Source: CBDUSL01 sp965370265
GTDB taxonomy: Bacteria > Patescibacteriota > Patescibacteriia > JAXHNJ01
Assembly (NCBI GenBank): GCA_965370265.1
Contig: CBDUSL010000005.1
Span: 1-31,855, forward strand
Direction: 5' to 3'
DNA: 31,855 nt
Position numbers and translations under genes: made by a program. This document shows, in pieces, positions 1-8,141 of this stretch. How positions within the stretch are numbered: position 1 is the first letter of the stretch; every line of letters starts with the position of its first letter. The notes below the pieces were generated by a model that was given only the letters and a program-made list of their open reading frames with translations, ran no database searches and was not told where the DNA came from.

Positions 1-2
1 CC

Positions 3-1223
3 GGTAATGGCCCGGACTTTGCCGGCGGGGTAGCAACGTCAGGCAAATTTTATGCTGGCTTTATTCCAGACGCGGCCGCCGCCACTAACAACGATACTTT
101 AATGGTAAAAAATAATATTGTAGGTGGTACATCTGTCTACGCGGAACAGAATAACGCCGGCTATGCCGGGTGGTTTGCGGGGAAAGTGAGAATGAATGAC
201 ACAACAACTTCACCTTATAGTGTAAACGCACTTGAAGTACACAGTCAGGGCTCAAGAGATGGAGTGGGTGCCGGAAGTACAGATTCCACAATTCGAGCGG
301 CGTTATATGCAGAAGGCGGAACGCAAACCAGGGGTAATGCTATATGGGGGGATGTTGTAACTTATAACGGAGATAATCCAGCGGGAGACCTTTACGCCGG
401 TAAATTTACTTGTACTGGCCCTTTTGATTATGGCCCTCGTTGTTGGGCGGCTCAATTTAGTGGTAGGGTTTCTATCGTCCGTCCAGAAAACTGGAACTTT
501 AACGAAGGGGATCAATTCTCAGATCCTAGTAGAATAGCTCTTTCAGTGAGGAATGAAATTAATAAAAGTCCCATTGGGATAAAGGTTGAAATACCGGACA
601 ATGACTACTTTTACGGCAGTGGTCCCAAAGAAATTACAGGCCTTAAAATTGATATGGGAAATCCTCAAACGGTTGCGACTGGTGGCAGTGGTGAACAAGC
701 TGATTTTAGTTATGCTCTCTATGCTAAGGCTTCTACTCTTCATTCAGGAGCGATAAATAGATATGCTGGCTATTTTGAAGGGGATGTAAAAATTACAGGA
801 CATCAGATACATGAACACTGGAGTTTTGATAATACAGATGCTGATAACTGGGCTATGGTACCAGCTGAAATATATAATTACAGAAGAGAAATTGTTAGTA
901 ATGGTATTCTTTGTATAAATGGTAAAGATCCACATAGTCATGATATTCTACCACCTCAGAGTGGTCAGCCTGCATTTTGTTGTAAAATAAATCATTTAGA
1001 AGGATGTACATCTTTTAATTCAGTATGCATAATTGGCTGTATGGACCATACGCATGAAGATATGAATTGGGGTAATAATAATTGTAGGCTGTCCACTAGA
1101 ATAGATATGAGTTCACTTAATAAAGGAGAGGTTATGGCAACCGGATTTCATCCTACTACGCACGTTTGCCAGAATTACATTTCTGATGCAAATGGATTAG
1201 GAAAAGTTACTATTTGGCGCTAA
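3..1223 (+). CDS. Large surface/fibre-like repeat protein, 5' end outside the window
   Basis: The frame is open from the first base of the window, so the gene is 5'-truncated; the first internal ATG is at 102 but clear coding sequence precedes it (FAGGVATSGKFYAGF). The visible product, just over 400 residues, carries a recurring short module with consensus A-G-x-F-x-G-x-V/F: YAGWFAGKVRM, YAGKFTCTG, WAAQFSGRVSI, YAGYFEGDVKI. Such modules with alternating hydrophobic and Gly residues suggest a beta-rich fibre or adhesin. The last 100 residues change character: they are rich in Cys and His (CCKINHLEGC, CIIGCMDHTHED) and could form a disulfide- or metal-stabilised cap. No enzyme motif is visible. 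It precedes a second large secreted protein and the pilus operon, which suggests a cell-surface role; that role is inferred. Confidence 0.75.
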   Translation, partial: GNGPDFAGGVATSGKFYAGFIPDAAAATNNDTLMVKNNIVGGTSVYAEQNNAGYAGWFAGKVRMNDTTTSPYSVNALEVHSQGSRDGVGAGSTDSTIRAALYAEGGTQTRGNAIWGDVVTYNGDNPAGDLYAGKFTCTGPFDYGPRCWAAQFSGRVSIVRPENWNFNEGDQFSDPSRIALSVRNEINKSPIGIKVEIPDNDYFYGSGPKEITGLKIDMGNPQTVATGGSGEQADFSYALYAKASTLHSGAINRYAGYFEGDVKITGHQIHEHWSFDNTDADNWAMVPAEIYNYRREIVSNGILCINGKDPHSHDILPPQSGQPAFCCKINHLEGCTSFNSVCIIGCMDHTHEDMNWGNNNCRLSTRIDMSSLNKGEVMATGFHPTTHVCQNYISDANGLGKVTIWR

Positions 1224-1233
1224 ATAGTAACTT
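1204..1233 (+). terminator. Putative intrinsic terminator overlapping the stop codon
   Basis: A 12-bp perfect inverted repeat (AAGTTACTATTT / AAATAGTAACTT) flanks the 6-nt loop GGCGCT. The TAA stop of the preceding gene starts in the loop and ends in the 3' arm. The following sequence is A/T-rich (aaaactttattttattt) rather than a clean T tract, so termination strength is uncertain. Confidence 0.5.
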
Positions 1234-1246
1234 AAAACTTTATTTT

Positions 1247-1345
1247 ATTTCGACCGACTCCGAGCGTAAGTCGAGGAGGAATGGAGAAATCTCTATATAA
1301 TTATAATAAAAGACCGAGATCTCTCTGCTCTGCTCGAGATGGGAT
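1247..1345. repeat. Degenerate palindromic interspersed repeat pair
   Basis: The left half runs from ATTTCGACCGACTCC through TCGAGGAGG to GGAGAAATCTC. The right half runs from ACCGAGATCTCTC through CTGCTCGAGATGG. Each half contains short self-complementary segments (CGACT/AGTCG, GAGA/TCTC, ATCTC/GAGAT), and the halves are separated by an AT-rich spacer with two TATAAT hexamers (1296-1301 and 1302-1307). The layout resembles the two-hairpin intergenic repeats common in CPR metagenome assemblies; that comparison is from memory. No coding potential is seen. This explains most of the 235-base spacer between the two surface-protein genes. Confidence 0.45.
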
Positions 1346-1400
1346 GAGAAAAGTATGACTCAAGATGGGGACGGGAGTGGCGTAAGTATAAAAAACGTAC

Positions 1401-1418
1401 CGGACTGAAGTCCGTATG
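1401..1418. repeat. Short REP-like palindrome (CGGACT...CCGTATG)
   Basis: CGGAC-TGAA-GTCCG forms a 5-bp hairpin and is followed by TATG. The outer borders CGGACT and CCGTATG also bracket the larger hairpin at 23356-23386 just upstream of the RAYT gene. This copy looks like a shortened version with the central GTAAGGC/GCCTTAC stem lost. Confidence 0.45.
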
Positions 1419-1458
1419 AAAATTGAAAATTAGAATATTATTATATTAAATTCATTTA

Positions 1459-4400
1459 ATGCCCAAAATAATTAAAAAAAAACCCATTTTTTTCGTAGTT
1501 CCCGCCCTAATAGTAATTATCGGGGCCGTCTTTTTATTCACGGATAATATCTGGTCTGCTTCCGAGTTTGACCGGGAAGCCAGTCCGGCCGGTTATACGG
1601 ATTCTACTCTAAATGATGTGGTTGCTCATTTTAACGATGATAATAATGTTTACTATGTCTGGGCCGTCGGACTTATAGCTGTCGAACCCACACCGGAAGA
1701 AAATGGAGTGATATTTAGTTATGATGGCCAAAATTTTCTTTGGTCAGCCCATGATGTTGACCCTGGTGATAGTCTGAATGGCATCGACCTTTATTATGAT
1801 TCTGATACAGGTAACTATACTCTTTGGGCGGTGGGTGATAATGGTTATATTATTAAATACGATCGTTGGGATGGGTATGAAGGATGGGGTTATCAATGCA
1901 AAAATAATAATTGTCGAAATGGGATTCCGCCTGATCCTTTTAATGTATCTGATAATAATTTTACAACTGTTAATTTAGTGGATGTTTCTTTTGTTAATGA
2001 ATCTGAAGGCTGGGCTATTGGAAGCGATGGGGAAATTTTTGATACAACCGACGGTGGCCTAAATTGGCTTCCGGCTGGTGATTTTGGTCAGGGAGCCAAT
2101 GCTATTGAAATGATTGCTGACGATAATGGCTGGATTGTTGGTGAAGGGGGAAATTATGCCCAATGGAATGGCACTGACTGGACACCTGGTCAAATAGGCA
2201 CCATTGATTTAAAAGATGTTGCTTTTGCTGGCCCTGATAATGGTTGGATAGCGGTTAGGGCTGATACTTATCATTATTATGACTCCGTAAGCTGGCAAAC
2301 GAGATCAACAGGTCTAGACATAACGTCCAATATGAATGGAGTAGCCGCCGTCTATGACATAAACACAAATAGTCATCATGTCTGGTTTGTGGGGGACGAC
2401 GGTCGGATAATGTTCAGCCAAGATCAAGATAATACTAACTGGATTTTTCAGCAAACGGAAGTCACCCTTAATCTTAAAAAAGGATTTGCCGTTAATCCTA
2501 CTCATATGTGGTCTGTTGGCGAGGAAAGTATGATTTTAAAGATTTCTCCCGGTAATACCACCGGCTGGGGCTATGTAGGGGCTGATAATTGTGATCGGGA
2601 TTGTTCTGGCGGGGCTTGTCATATTGGACTTTGCCCGGACCTCATCACTCCGGCCACTAAGCCAGTCGGCTGGATTAGCTATAATTGCGCCAACCAGACT
2701 GTTTGTGATAAGACCACTTATTCATATGGAGTTAATATAAAAAAGAAAGTAGAAGCCGGAGAATGTTCTGGTGCTTCCAATATTCTTTGCACTAGTCATG
2801 ATGATTGTATTGGCGATTGTGTAAATTTTGGTCTGTGTACAAATGAAAATCAAGATAAAGACGTGGGCATTCTTTCCGGATACGGCTGGTTCGGGAAGAA
2901 AGATGATTATGAACTGCCGCCAGATATTGCTTGCGATTATGTTAATCCAATTGATGGGTTCACTTATTGTTCAAATAATCATTTGGTGAAATGCGATGAT
3001 GTTTCTGAGTGTGCCTGTTATAATAATCACGCCAGCTGTTATTCTACCGGTTGGCTTTCTTTTGACCGGAATGACACTGGTGATCCCCCGGCCCTGCCTT
3101 ATATGACCTTGCCTGTTAATACTCCTTGTTTAAAAGATATATCCAGCGGTGACCCCGAAGATTATGTTCTGGCTACTTTTGATTACAATACTTACGCGGT
3201 TGAGGGCTGGGCTAGATTTATGACTGGCCGCTGTTTGGACGGCCTTGATAATCCTCTGGGTCAAGCCTGTTTTATTAACGATGATTGCTCCGGCGGCAGT
3301 TGTTATCATAACGGTCAGGGAAGATGTGAAGATGACTGGTCTACTCTTTGTCAGACAGATATTGATTGCGGGGGGGCGGTGGATTCTTGCCAATATCCTG
3401 AAGGCTGGATAAAATTTCGCGGAGGGAATAATGAAGTAAATCCAGATCCTTTAGTTTCCGATTATATGCCTTGCAACGCTTGTATTACGGTTGATCCAGG
3501 TAAGAGCGCCGGTGATCTTACGGATGATGACGGGGATGAATATATAACCTGCAAGATTTGTGACGGTTTTTTATCGGGCGAAAAATACATGTGCAATAAG
3601 TGTGGGACAATTAGAATTAATTCCGAAGATCCCTTAACTTGTGGAACAGGTCGTTGCTCAGACACTCCTTCTGAAGTATGTATATATGGTTCAAGCTGGA
3701 ATTTTTGTCCCGGTGTAGAAACTTGTGAACAGGCTGGATTTTGTATTGCCGGCTCCCATATTTATGCCCCCTGCACAAATGATAGTCACTGTGATGATAT
3801 TGAAAATAGTTGTCATAAAGATGAAAACTGGTCAGGCAATACCTGTAATACTTGCGCTACTTGCGACCAATACGGAGTTTCTGCGGATATAAGTTCCGGT
3901 GACTGGTTTGGTTATGCTTATTCCGAAGATTTTGGCTGGATTGATATGAGTATGGTGAGCCAATACAATACGGCCTGGATAAGAGTTCAATATGGAAATA
4001 TTTATTCCAGAGGCAATGTGGGAAGTTGGCGGACCGCTCCTGCGCCAGGTTATACTTATTCTGAAAGAGACTGTAATGCCAGCTATTTAATTCTGGCCGG
4101 CGGCCGGGTGATTAATTTTTGTTCGGATGCTTTAGCAGAAATAAATTTAGGCGCCGACCCTTCTGTAACTACACCGGAGGAAGGTAATCCCTATGTGGTT
4201 GAAGGGTATAGGGCCTTTAATTTACCTAAAGATGAATTTAGTCCTCATAGTATTTTAGGGACTATAGATTATAATTACCTAGTTCGCAATGTTGAGGATA
4301 GCGATATTTTTGAAGGGGGAGCAACAGATAGTAATTTCGGAATTGAACCAATTGATTTAGCGGGGAGAATATTCCATGTTAAAAAAACAGGAGAAGCTGA

Positions 4401-4869
4401 AGGACAAGAAGGCAACTTAACTATTAATAGTGCTAATGGATTTGAAATTGGTAACGCGTTGATTGATGGCTCAGGATTGGTAATAGTAGATGGAGATTTG
4501 AATATTGAAAGTAATATAATTTATGATGATACTGGTGTAAATAAAATAAAACAGGTGCCCTCTATTGGTTTTTATGTTAAGGGTAATATTATTGTCCATG
4601 AAAATGTGACGGAAATTTTTGGCACTTATTATACAGAAAAAAGTTTTATTACTTACTCTTCTGGTACCGTCAATACAGATATTCAACTGAGAGTAAAAGG
4701 AGTCTTAGTCGCGGCTACATTTGATTTGAGAAGAAGGTTTAAAGGAACTATTAATATCCCCCAGCCGGCCGAAATAATTACTTACGACGGCCGTATTCAG
4801 CTTAATCCACCCCCGGGTTTTAGGGATTTAACCAGTGCTTTACCTAAGATTAGACCGGCAAATCCTTAA
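1459..4869 (+). CDS. Large secreted beta-propeller / Cys-rich surface protein (candidate pilus-associated adhesin)
   Basis: The 1136-aa product has an N-terminal Lys-rich stretch and one hydrophobic segment (residues 9-28, FFVVPALIVIIGAVFLF), i.e. a signal anchor. Residues about 40-360 hold BNR/YCF48-like propeller repeats: GWAIGSDGEIFDTTDGGLNW, NGWIVGEGGNYAQWNG, HVWFVGDDGRIMFSQD. Residues about 375-790 are very Cys-rich, with CxxDxDC-type knots and recurrent GWI/GWLSF/GWIKF strands. The last third is a Gly/Asn-rich beta region (NANGFEIGNALIDGSGLVIVDGD) ending in a Pro-rich tail. It lies 64 bases upstream of pilM in the same direction. Propeller-containing proteins beside pilus genes (PilY1 family) act as tip adhesins, but no PilY1 homology is claimed; the pilus link is from location and architecture only. 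No good Shine-Dalgarno is present; a TATATT at 1442-1447 could give a nearly leaderless message. Confidence 0.8.
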   Translation: MPKIIKKKPIFFVVPALIVIIGAVFLFTDNIWSASEFDREASPAGYTDSTLNDVVAHFNDDNNVYYVWAVGLIAVEPTPEENGVIFSYDGQNFLWSAHDVDPGDSLNGIDLYYDSDTGNYTLWAVGDNGYIIKYDRWDGYEGWGYQCKNNNCRNGIPPDPFNVSDNNFTTVNLVDVSFVNESEGWAIGSDGEIFDTTDGGLNWLPAGDFGQGANAIEMIADDNGWIVGEGGNYAQWNGTDWTPGQIGTIDLKDVAFAGPDNGWIAVRADTYHYYDSVSWQTRSTGLDITSNMNGVAAVYDINTNSHHVWFVGDDGRIMFSQDQDNTNWIFQQTEVTLNLKKGFAVNPTHMWSVGEESMILKISPGNTTGWGYVGADNCDRDCSGGACHIGLCPDLITPATKPVGWISYNCANQTVCDKTTYSYGVNIKKKVEAGECSGASNILCTSHDDCIGDCVNFGLCTNENQDKDVGILSGYGWFGKKDDYELPPDIACDYVNPIDGFTYCSNNHLVKCDDVSECACYNNHASCYSTGWLSFDRNDTGDPPALPYMTLPVNTPCLKDISSGDPEDYVLATFDYNTYAVEGWARFMTGRCLDGLDNPLGQACFINDDCSGGSCYHNGQGRCEDDWSTLCQTDIDCGGAVDSCQYPEGWIKFRGGNNEVNPDPLVSDYMPCNACITVDPGKSAGDLTDDDGDEYITCKICDGFLSGEKYMCNKCGTIRINSEDPLTCGTGRCSDTPSEVCIYGSSWNFCPGVETCEQAGFCIAGSHIYAPCTNDSHCDDIENSCHKDENWSGNTCNTCATCDQYGVSADISSGDWFGYAYSEDFGWIDMSMVSQYNTAWIRVQYGNIYSRGNVGSWRTAPAPGYTYSERDCNASYLILAGGRVINFCSDALAEINLGADPSVTTPEEGNPYVVEGYRAFNLPKDEFSPHSILGTIDYNYLVRNVEDSDIFEGGATDSNFGIEPIDLAGRIFHVKKTGEAEGQEGNLTINSANGFEIGNALIDGSGLVIVDGDLNIESNIIYDDTGVNKIKQVPSIGFYVKGNIIVHENVTEIFGTYYTEKSFITYSSGTVNTDIQLRVKGVLVAATFDLRRRFKGTINIPQPAEIITYDGRIQLNPPPGFRDLTSALPKIRPANP

Positions 4870-4871
4870 TA

Positions 4872-4901
4872 TTTCAAAAAAACCAAAAAATCTGTTATAA
4901 T
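4872..4901 (+). promoter_or_regulatory. Promoter of the pilM operon (extended -10)
   Basis: The -10 box TATAAT lies at 4896-4901, preceded by TG plus one base (extended -10), with a weak -35 (TTTCAA, 4872-4877) 18 bases upstream. The predicted start is near 4908, giving a 5' leader of about 26 bases without a Shine-Dalgarno. Confidence 0.6.
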
Positions 4902-4933
4902 ATAGTAGTTAATTAATAGCAAAAATAAACAAA

Positions 4934-6076
4934 ATGGCGCTTTTTTCCCGAAAAAAAAGTTATTTAGGCATAGATTTAGGCACTTCCTCTATAAAATTGA
5001 TTGAATTGACTGAAGAAGCCGGAAAACCTAAGTTAGTTACCTATGGATTTATTGAAGAACCGACTGACATTGTTAAAAATGATTCAGAAGAAGCTAAGAG
5101 GAGAATAATTTTACTATTAAAAGAATTAATTAAAAAAACAGGAACTACTTGTGATAGAGTTGTGGCGGCCTTGCCCAGCTTTACTGTTTTTAGTTCCATT
5201 ATTTCCCTCCCGGCTATGTCAAAAAAGGACCTTAATTCAGCGGTTCGCTGGGAAGCAAAGAAGTTTGTTCCTATGCCCCTGGAAGAGATGGTTTTAGATT
5301 GGCGGCTTTTGAAGGATTTAAAAGAGGGTAAAAAGGATGATGAAGCAGTAAAAAATAATGAAAACGAAGCACAAGAAAAAGAAGGAGAAGAAGATAAAAA
5401 AAAGAAGAAAAAAAAGAAAGAAAGCTTAAAGCAGTCTAATTATAAAATTCTCTTAACGGCTGCTCCCAAAAATTTAGCTAAAAAATATATTGAAATATTT
5501 AAAGCCCTCAATTTACAGATTGTTAGTTTGGAGACAGAGGCTTTTGCCTTGGAGCGGTCTTTAATTGGCAATGATATGTCTCCGATGATGATTATTGATA
5601 TTGGCGCCTTGGCCGCGGATATTAGTGTGATCAATGAAGGGGTGCCAGTTCTCAATCGGGGAATTGATGTAGGAGGCGATACTATTACTAAGGCAATTTC
5701 TAATGCTATGAATATTGATCTTGAAAGAGCAGAACAGTTCAAGCGTGATTTTGGAGTTTCTTCTTCTGAAACGACTCAAGGCCAAATTCCAAAAACAATT
5801 GAATTTGTAATTTCCTCAATCATCAATGAGGTAAAGCACTGCATAAATTTATATAGTAATGTAGAGGAAACACCGATAGAAAAAATTATTCTTTCCGGCG
5901 GCTCGGCCTTTTTACCTAATTTGCCGGAATATTTATCTAAACTTTTTAACATAAAAGTGATAATTGGCAATCCCTGGTCAAGAGTTTCTTTCCCCAAAGA
6001 ACTTGAACCGGCTCTCTTGGAAATAGGCCCTCGTTTTTCCGTGGCTATTGGCTTAGCAATGAGGGAAATTATATAA
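4934..6076 (+). CDS. pilM: Type IV pilus assembly protein PilM (actin-like ATPase)
   Basis: The 380-aa FtsA/actin-fold cytoplasmic protein starts with the phosphate-1 motif YLGIDLGTSSIKLIEL (residues 10-25) and has IIDIGALAADISV (phosphate-2) and LSGGSAFLPNLPEYL (adenosine motif) later. PilM binds the PilN cytoplasmic N-terminus and links the inner-membrane PilN/PilO platform to the motors. Residues about 129-168 are an unusual, almost purely charged insertion (KEGKKDDE...EEDKKKKKKKKES), probably disordered. The stop is 4 bases before the next ATG, so it heads a tight operon. The ATG at 4934 fits the family start and the upstream promoter. Confidence 0.93.
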   Translation: MALFSRKKSYLGIDLGTSSIKLIELTEEAGKPKLVTYGFIEEPTDIVKNDSEEAKRRIILLLKELIKKTGTTCDRVVAALPSFTVFSSIISLPAMSKKDLNSAVRWEAKKFVPMPLEEMVLDWRLLKDLKEGKKDDEAVKNNENEAQEKEGEEDKKKKKKKKESLKQSNYKILLTAAPKNLAKKYIEIFKALNLQIVSLETEAFALERSLIGNDMSPMMIIDIGALAADISVINEGVPVLNRGIDVGGDTITKAISNAMNIDLERAEQFKRDFGVSSSETTQGQIPKTIEFVISSIINEVKHCINLYSNVEETPIEKIILSGGSAFLPNLPEYLSKLFNIKVIIGNPWSRVSFPKELEPALLEIGPRFSVAIGLAMREII

Positions 6077-6080
6077 AAAA

Positions 6081-6611
6081 ATGCCAGACATAAATTTATT
6101 AAAAGATACAAAATCAGCAGAAGAGAAAAACAAGAAGAGAAAATCTTCATTCTCTTTTGATATGACTAAAAGCAACGCAGAAAAGCTAAGAGAGGAAAAA
6201 ATAAAACCGAAATCTTCTTCTTATGGTCAGGCTTTTTCCGAACAAAAAGAAACAAAAGAAGGGGAAAACAAAATTAACCAAAATGTAGAAAAAAAAGGCG
6301 ATTTGGAAGATATTTTTGCCAGTGACAAAAAAAACAAAAAAGAAAAAAATACGGAAAAAGTAGAATATACAGAAAGTGAAACGGATAAATTAAAAGGGAA
6401 AGAAATAAAACCTAAAAATTCCTTTTTTACCCGTTTTTTCTCTCGGCAGAAGAAAGAAAAAGAGCCGAAAATAATAAGTGAAAATAAAAGTGATAAGGAT
6501 ACGGAAAACATTATGGCTGCTCCTGGGGCCAAAAAAAAGTTTGGCACGGGTAACGTTGAATATAGCAAGCCTTCTTCTGAAGCAAAAGCGGAAATTAAAG
6601 AAATAAAGTAA
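6081..6611 (+). CDS. N-terminal part of a PilN-like protein, ended by an in-frame TAA
   Basis: The 176 residues begin MPDINLL, the short N-terminal motif by which PilN-type proteins bind PilM, and continue as a Lys/Glu/Ser-rich, probably disordered linker. The frame ends in TAA at 6609-6611, but the same frame continues without another stop through EKKKKEKSEDIASSEDSF and LVNLLPEEL into the membrane-anchored PilN at 6693. The most economical reading is one ancestral 460-residue PilN-like gene (6081-7463) broken by a nonsense change, or an assembly error. Alternatively, this is a separate small PilM-binding adaptor. No conserved globular domain is visible. Confidence 0.6.
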   Translation: MPDINLLKDTKSAEEKNKKRKSSFSFDMTKSNAEKLREEKIKPKSSSYGQAFSEQKETKEGENKINQNVEKKGDLEDIFASDKKNKKEKNTEKVEYTESETDKLKGKEIKPKNSFFTRFFSRQKKEKEPKIISENKSDKDTENIMAAPGAKKKFGTGNVEYSKPSSEAKAEIKEIK

Positions 6612-6692
6612 GAAAAGAAAAAAAAAGAAAAATCAGAAGACATTGCTTCCAGTGAGGATTCTTTTCTAGTTAATCTTTTACCGGAAGAATTA

Positions 6693-7463
6693 ATGGGCCG
6701 CGAGGAGCCAAGAAAGAAATTAATAAATCTTGGCTTTATTTCTCTTGGAGCTGTAGTGCTGATTATTTTAGCTTATTTTGGCCTTGCTTTTTATCAATCA
6801 AATATTGTGACCAGGACCCAAGAAGTTCGTCAGGAAAGATTGGATCTGGATAAACAAATTAGTGATCTAAAAAATCAGCAAGATGCTTCTATTGATTATA
6901 AGCGAAAACTTGAGGCCGTAAAAAATATTATCAGCCATCATGTTTACTGGTCAAAGTTTTTTGAGAAATTAGAAGAATATACAATTAAAGATGTTTATTA
7001 TGTAGGGGCTTTTAATGGGGTATTAAATTCTACTATTAATCTTAGTGCCGAGACCAATAATTTTACTTCGGTTGCTGAACAACTTATCGTTTTTCAAAAT
7101 GCGGAAGATTTTGTTAGTGAAGTAATTATTACGGGGGCCAAAAAAAGCGGTAGCGGTTCCAGTTCTGAAATAGCTATGCCGGGAGAAATAATTGAATCTT
7201 TTGTTACTTTTTCTATTTCCTTAAAATTAGTGCCGAGTATTTTTTATGAACTTATCGAAGAAGAAGAAGTTGTTTCAGCAGATAGCAATGTAAATTCAAA
7301 TACAAATACAAGTTTTAGCGTAAATACTAATACTAATTCAAATACTATTACAGACAATAACTCTAATACCAACACTAATACAGATTTTATTAATAATTCC
7401 AATACTAATTTTAATTCAAACATAAACACAGATTTTAACTTTAACACCAATTCAAGCCTTTAA
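6693..7463 (+). CDS. pilN: PilN-like type IV pilus inner-membrane protein
   Basis: The 256-aa product has a cytoplasmic N-terminus (MGREEPRKK), one membrane segment at about residues 12-33 (LGFISLGAVVLIILAYFGLAFY), a coiled coil (about residues 40-75, VRQERLDLDKQISDLKNQQ) and a periplasmic-type alpha/beta domain, as in PilN. The 27 codons before the ATG are open in frame and encode SFLVNLLPEELMG, the motif normally at a PilN N-terminus, so the real protein probably starts further upstream and is interrupted at 6609-6611. Residues 195-256 are an Asn/Thr/Ser-rich low-complexity tail. The gene lies 3 bases before pilO, with which PilN forms a heterodimer. Confidence 0.85.
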   Translation: MGREEPRKKLINLGFISLGAVVLIILAYFGLAFYQSNIVTRTQEVRQERLDLDKQISDLKNQQDASIDYKRKLEAVKNIISHHVYWSKFFEKLEEYTIKDVYYVGAFNGVLNSTINLSAETNNFTSVAEQLIVFQNAEDFVSEVIITGAKKSGSGSSSEIAMPGEIIESFVTFSISLKLVPSIFYELIEEEEVVSADSNVNSNTNTSFSVNTNTNSNTITDNNSNTNTNTDFINNSNTNFNSNINTDFNFNTNSSL

Positions 7464-7466
7464 TAT

Positions 7467-8138
7467 ATGAATTTTAATATTCCAAAAATTCTGACTCGTT
7501 TAATAGACTCCTTTGTCCATTATTTTCGTTTTGTGGCTGTGGCTGTGGCCGTAATCTTTCTTTTTGTTGGCTATAGTTTACTTATTCAACCAAAATGGAA
7601 TGAAGTAAAAGAAACTGGTTTGTTTGATTATAACAATGAACAACAATTAAAGGTCAAAAAAGAAAAATATCTATCCGACTTAAAGAAATCTTTGGCTAAA
7701 TTTGAAAAAATTAACGAAGAAGATATTGACAAATTATCAAAAATTATCCCCTCGGAAAAAAGAATAGCCGATTTATTTGTAGTGGTGGAGGATTTGGTAA
7801 AGAAAAGTGGATTAACATTAGATTCCATTATTTTTTCAGAAGGCCAGAATTTAAGTGAAGTAATGTTAAGAACAGCGACGATTAATTCCCCTTCTAATAT
7901 AGTTAATGCCCAAACAACGTCTGTTTCAAAGAATATATATATACTTGATATTGTGTTAACAGTCAGTGGAGGAAATAAATATCAGGATCTAAAAGATCTT
8001 CTTGGTAATATAGAAAAAGAGCAGCGAATAATGGATATAAATTCAATCTCTTTTAATCCAGCGACTGGTGGTTCGATAATTCAGGACATGAAATTTGGTC
8101 TTAACCTGAGAACCTATTATTTTAATAACGAAGAATAA
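7467..8138 (+). CDS. pilO: Type IV pilus protein PilO-like
   Basis: The 223-aa bitopic membrane protein has a short cytoplasmic N-terminus, one transmembrane helix at about residues 21-41 (FRFVAVAVAVIFLFVGYSLLI), a coiled coil (about 45-90) and a small extracytoplasmic ferredoxin-like domain (IADLFVVVEDLVKKSGLTLDSI). Length, topology and position between pilN and pilB match PilO, the PilN partner in the platform that connects PilM to the pilus base. Sequence identity in this family is low, so the call rests on architecture and synteny. Confidence 0.8.
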   Translation: MNFNIPKILTRLIDSFVHYFRFVAVAVAVIFLFVGYSLLIQPKWNEVKETGLFDYNNEQQLKVKKEKYLSDLKKSLAKFEKINEEDIDKLSKIIPSEKRIADLFVVVEDLVKKSGLTLDSIIFSEGQNLSEVMLRTATINSPSNIVNAQTTSVSKNIYILDIVLTVSGGNKYQDLKDLLGNIEKEQRIMDINSISFNPATGGSIIQDMKFGLNLRTYYFNNEE

Positions 8139-8141
8139 AAA

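Noticed and set aside
5776..6150. Minus-strand 124-codon open frame over pilM
   Set aside because: It is antisense to a clearly conserved gene, with no recognisable motif or start signal; a shadow frame.
6227..6643. Minus-strand open frame of Phe/Ser-rich sequence
   Set aside because: It is a product of the Lys/Glu-rich linker read in reverse (AAA/GAA become TTT/TTC), not a gene.
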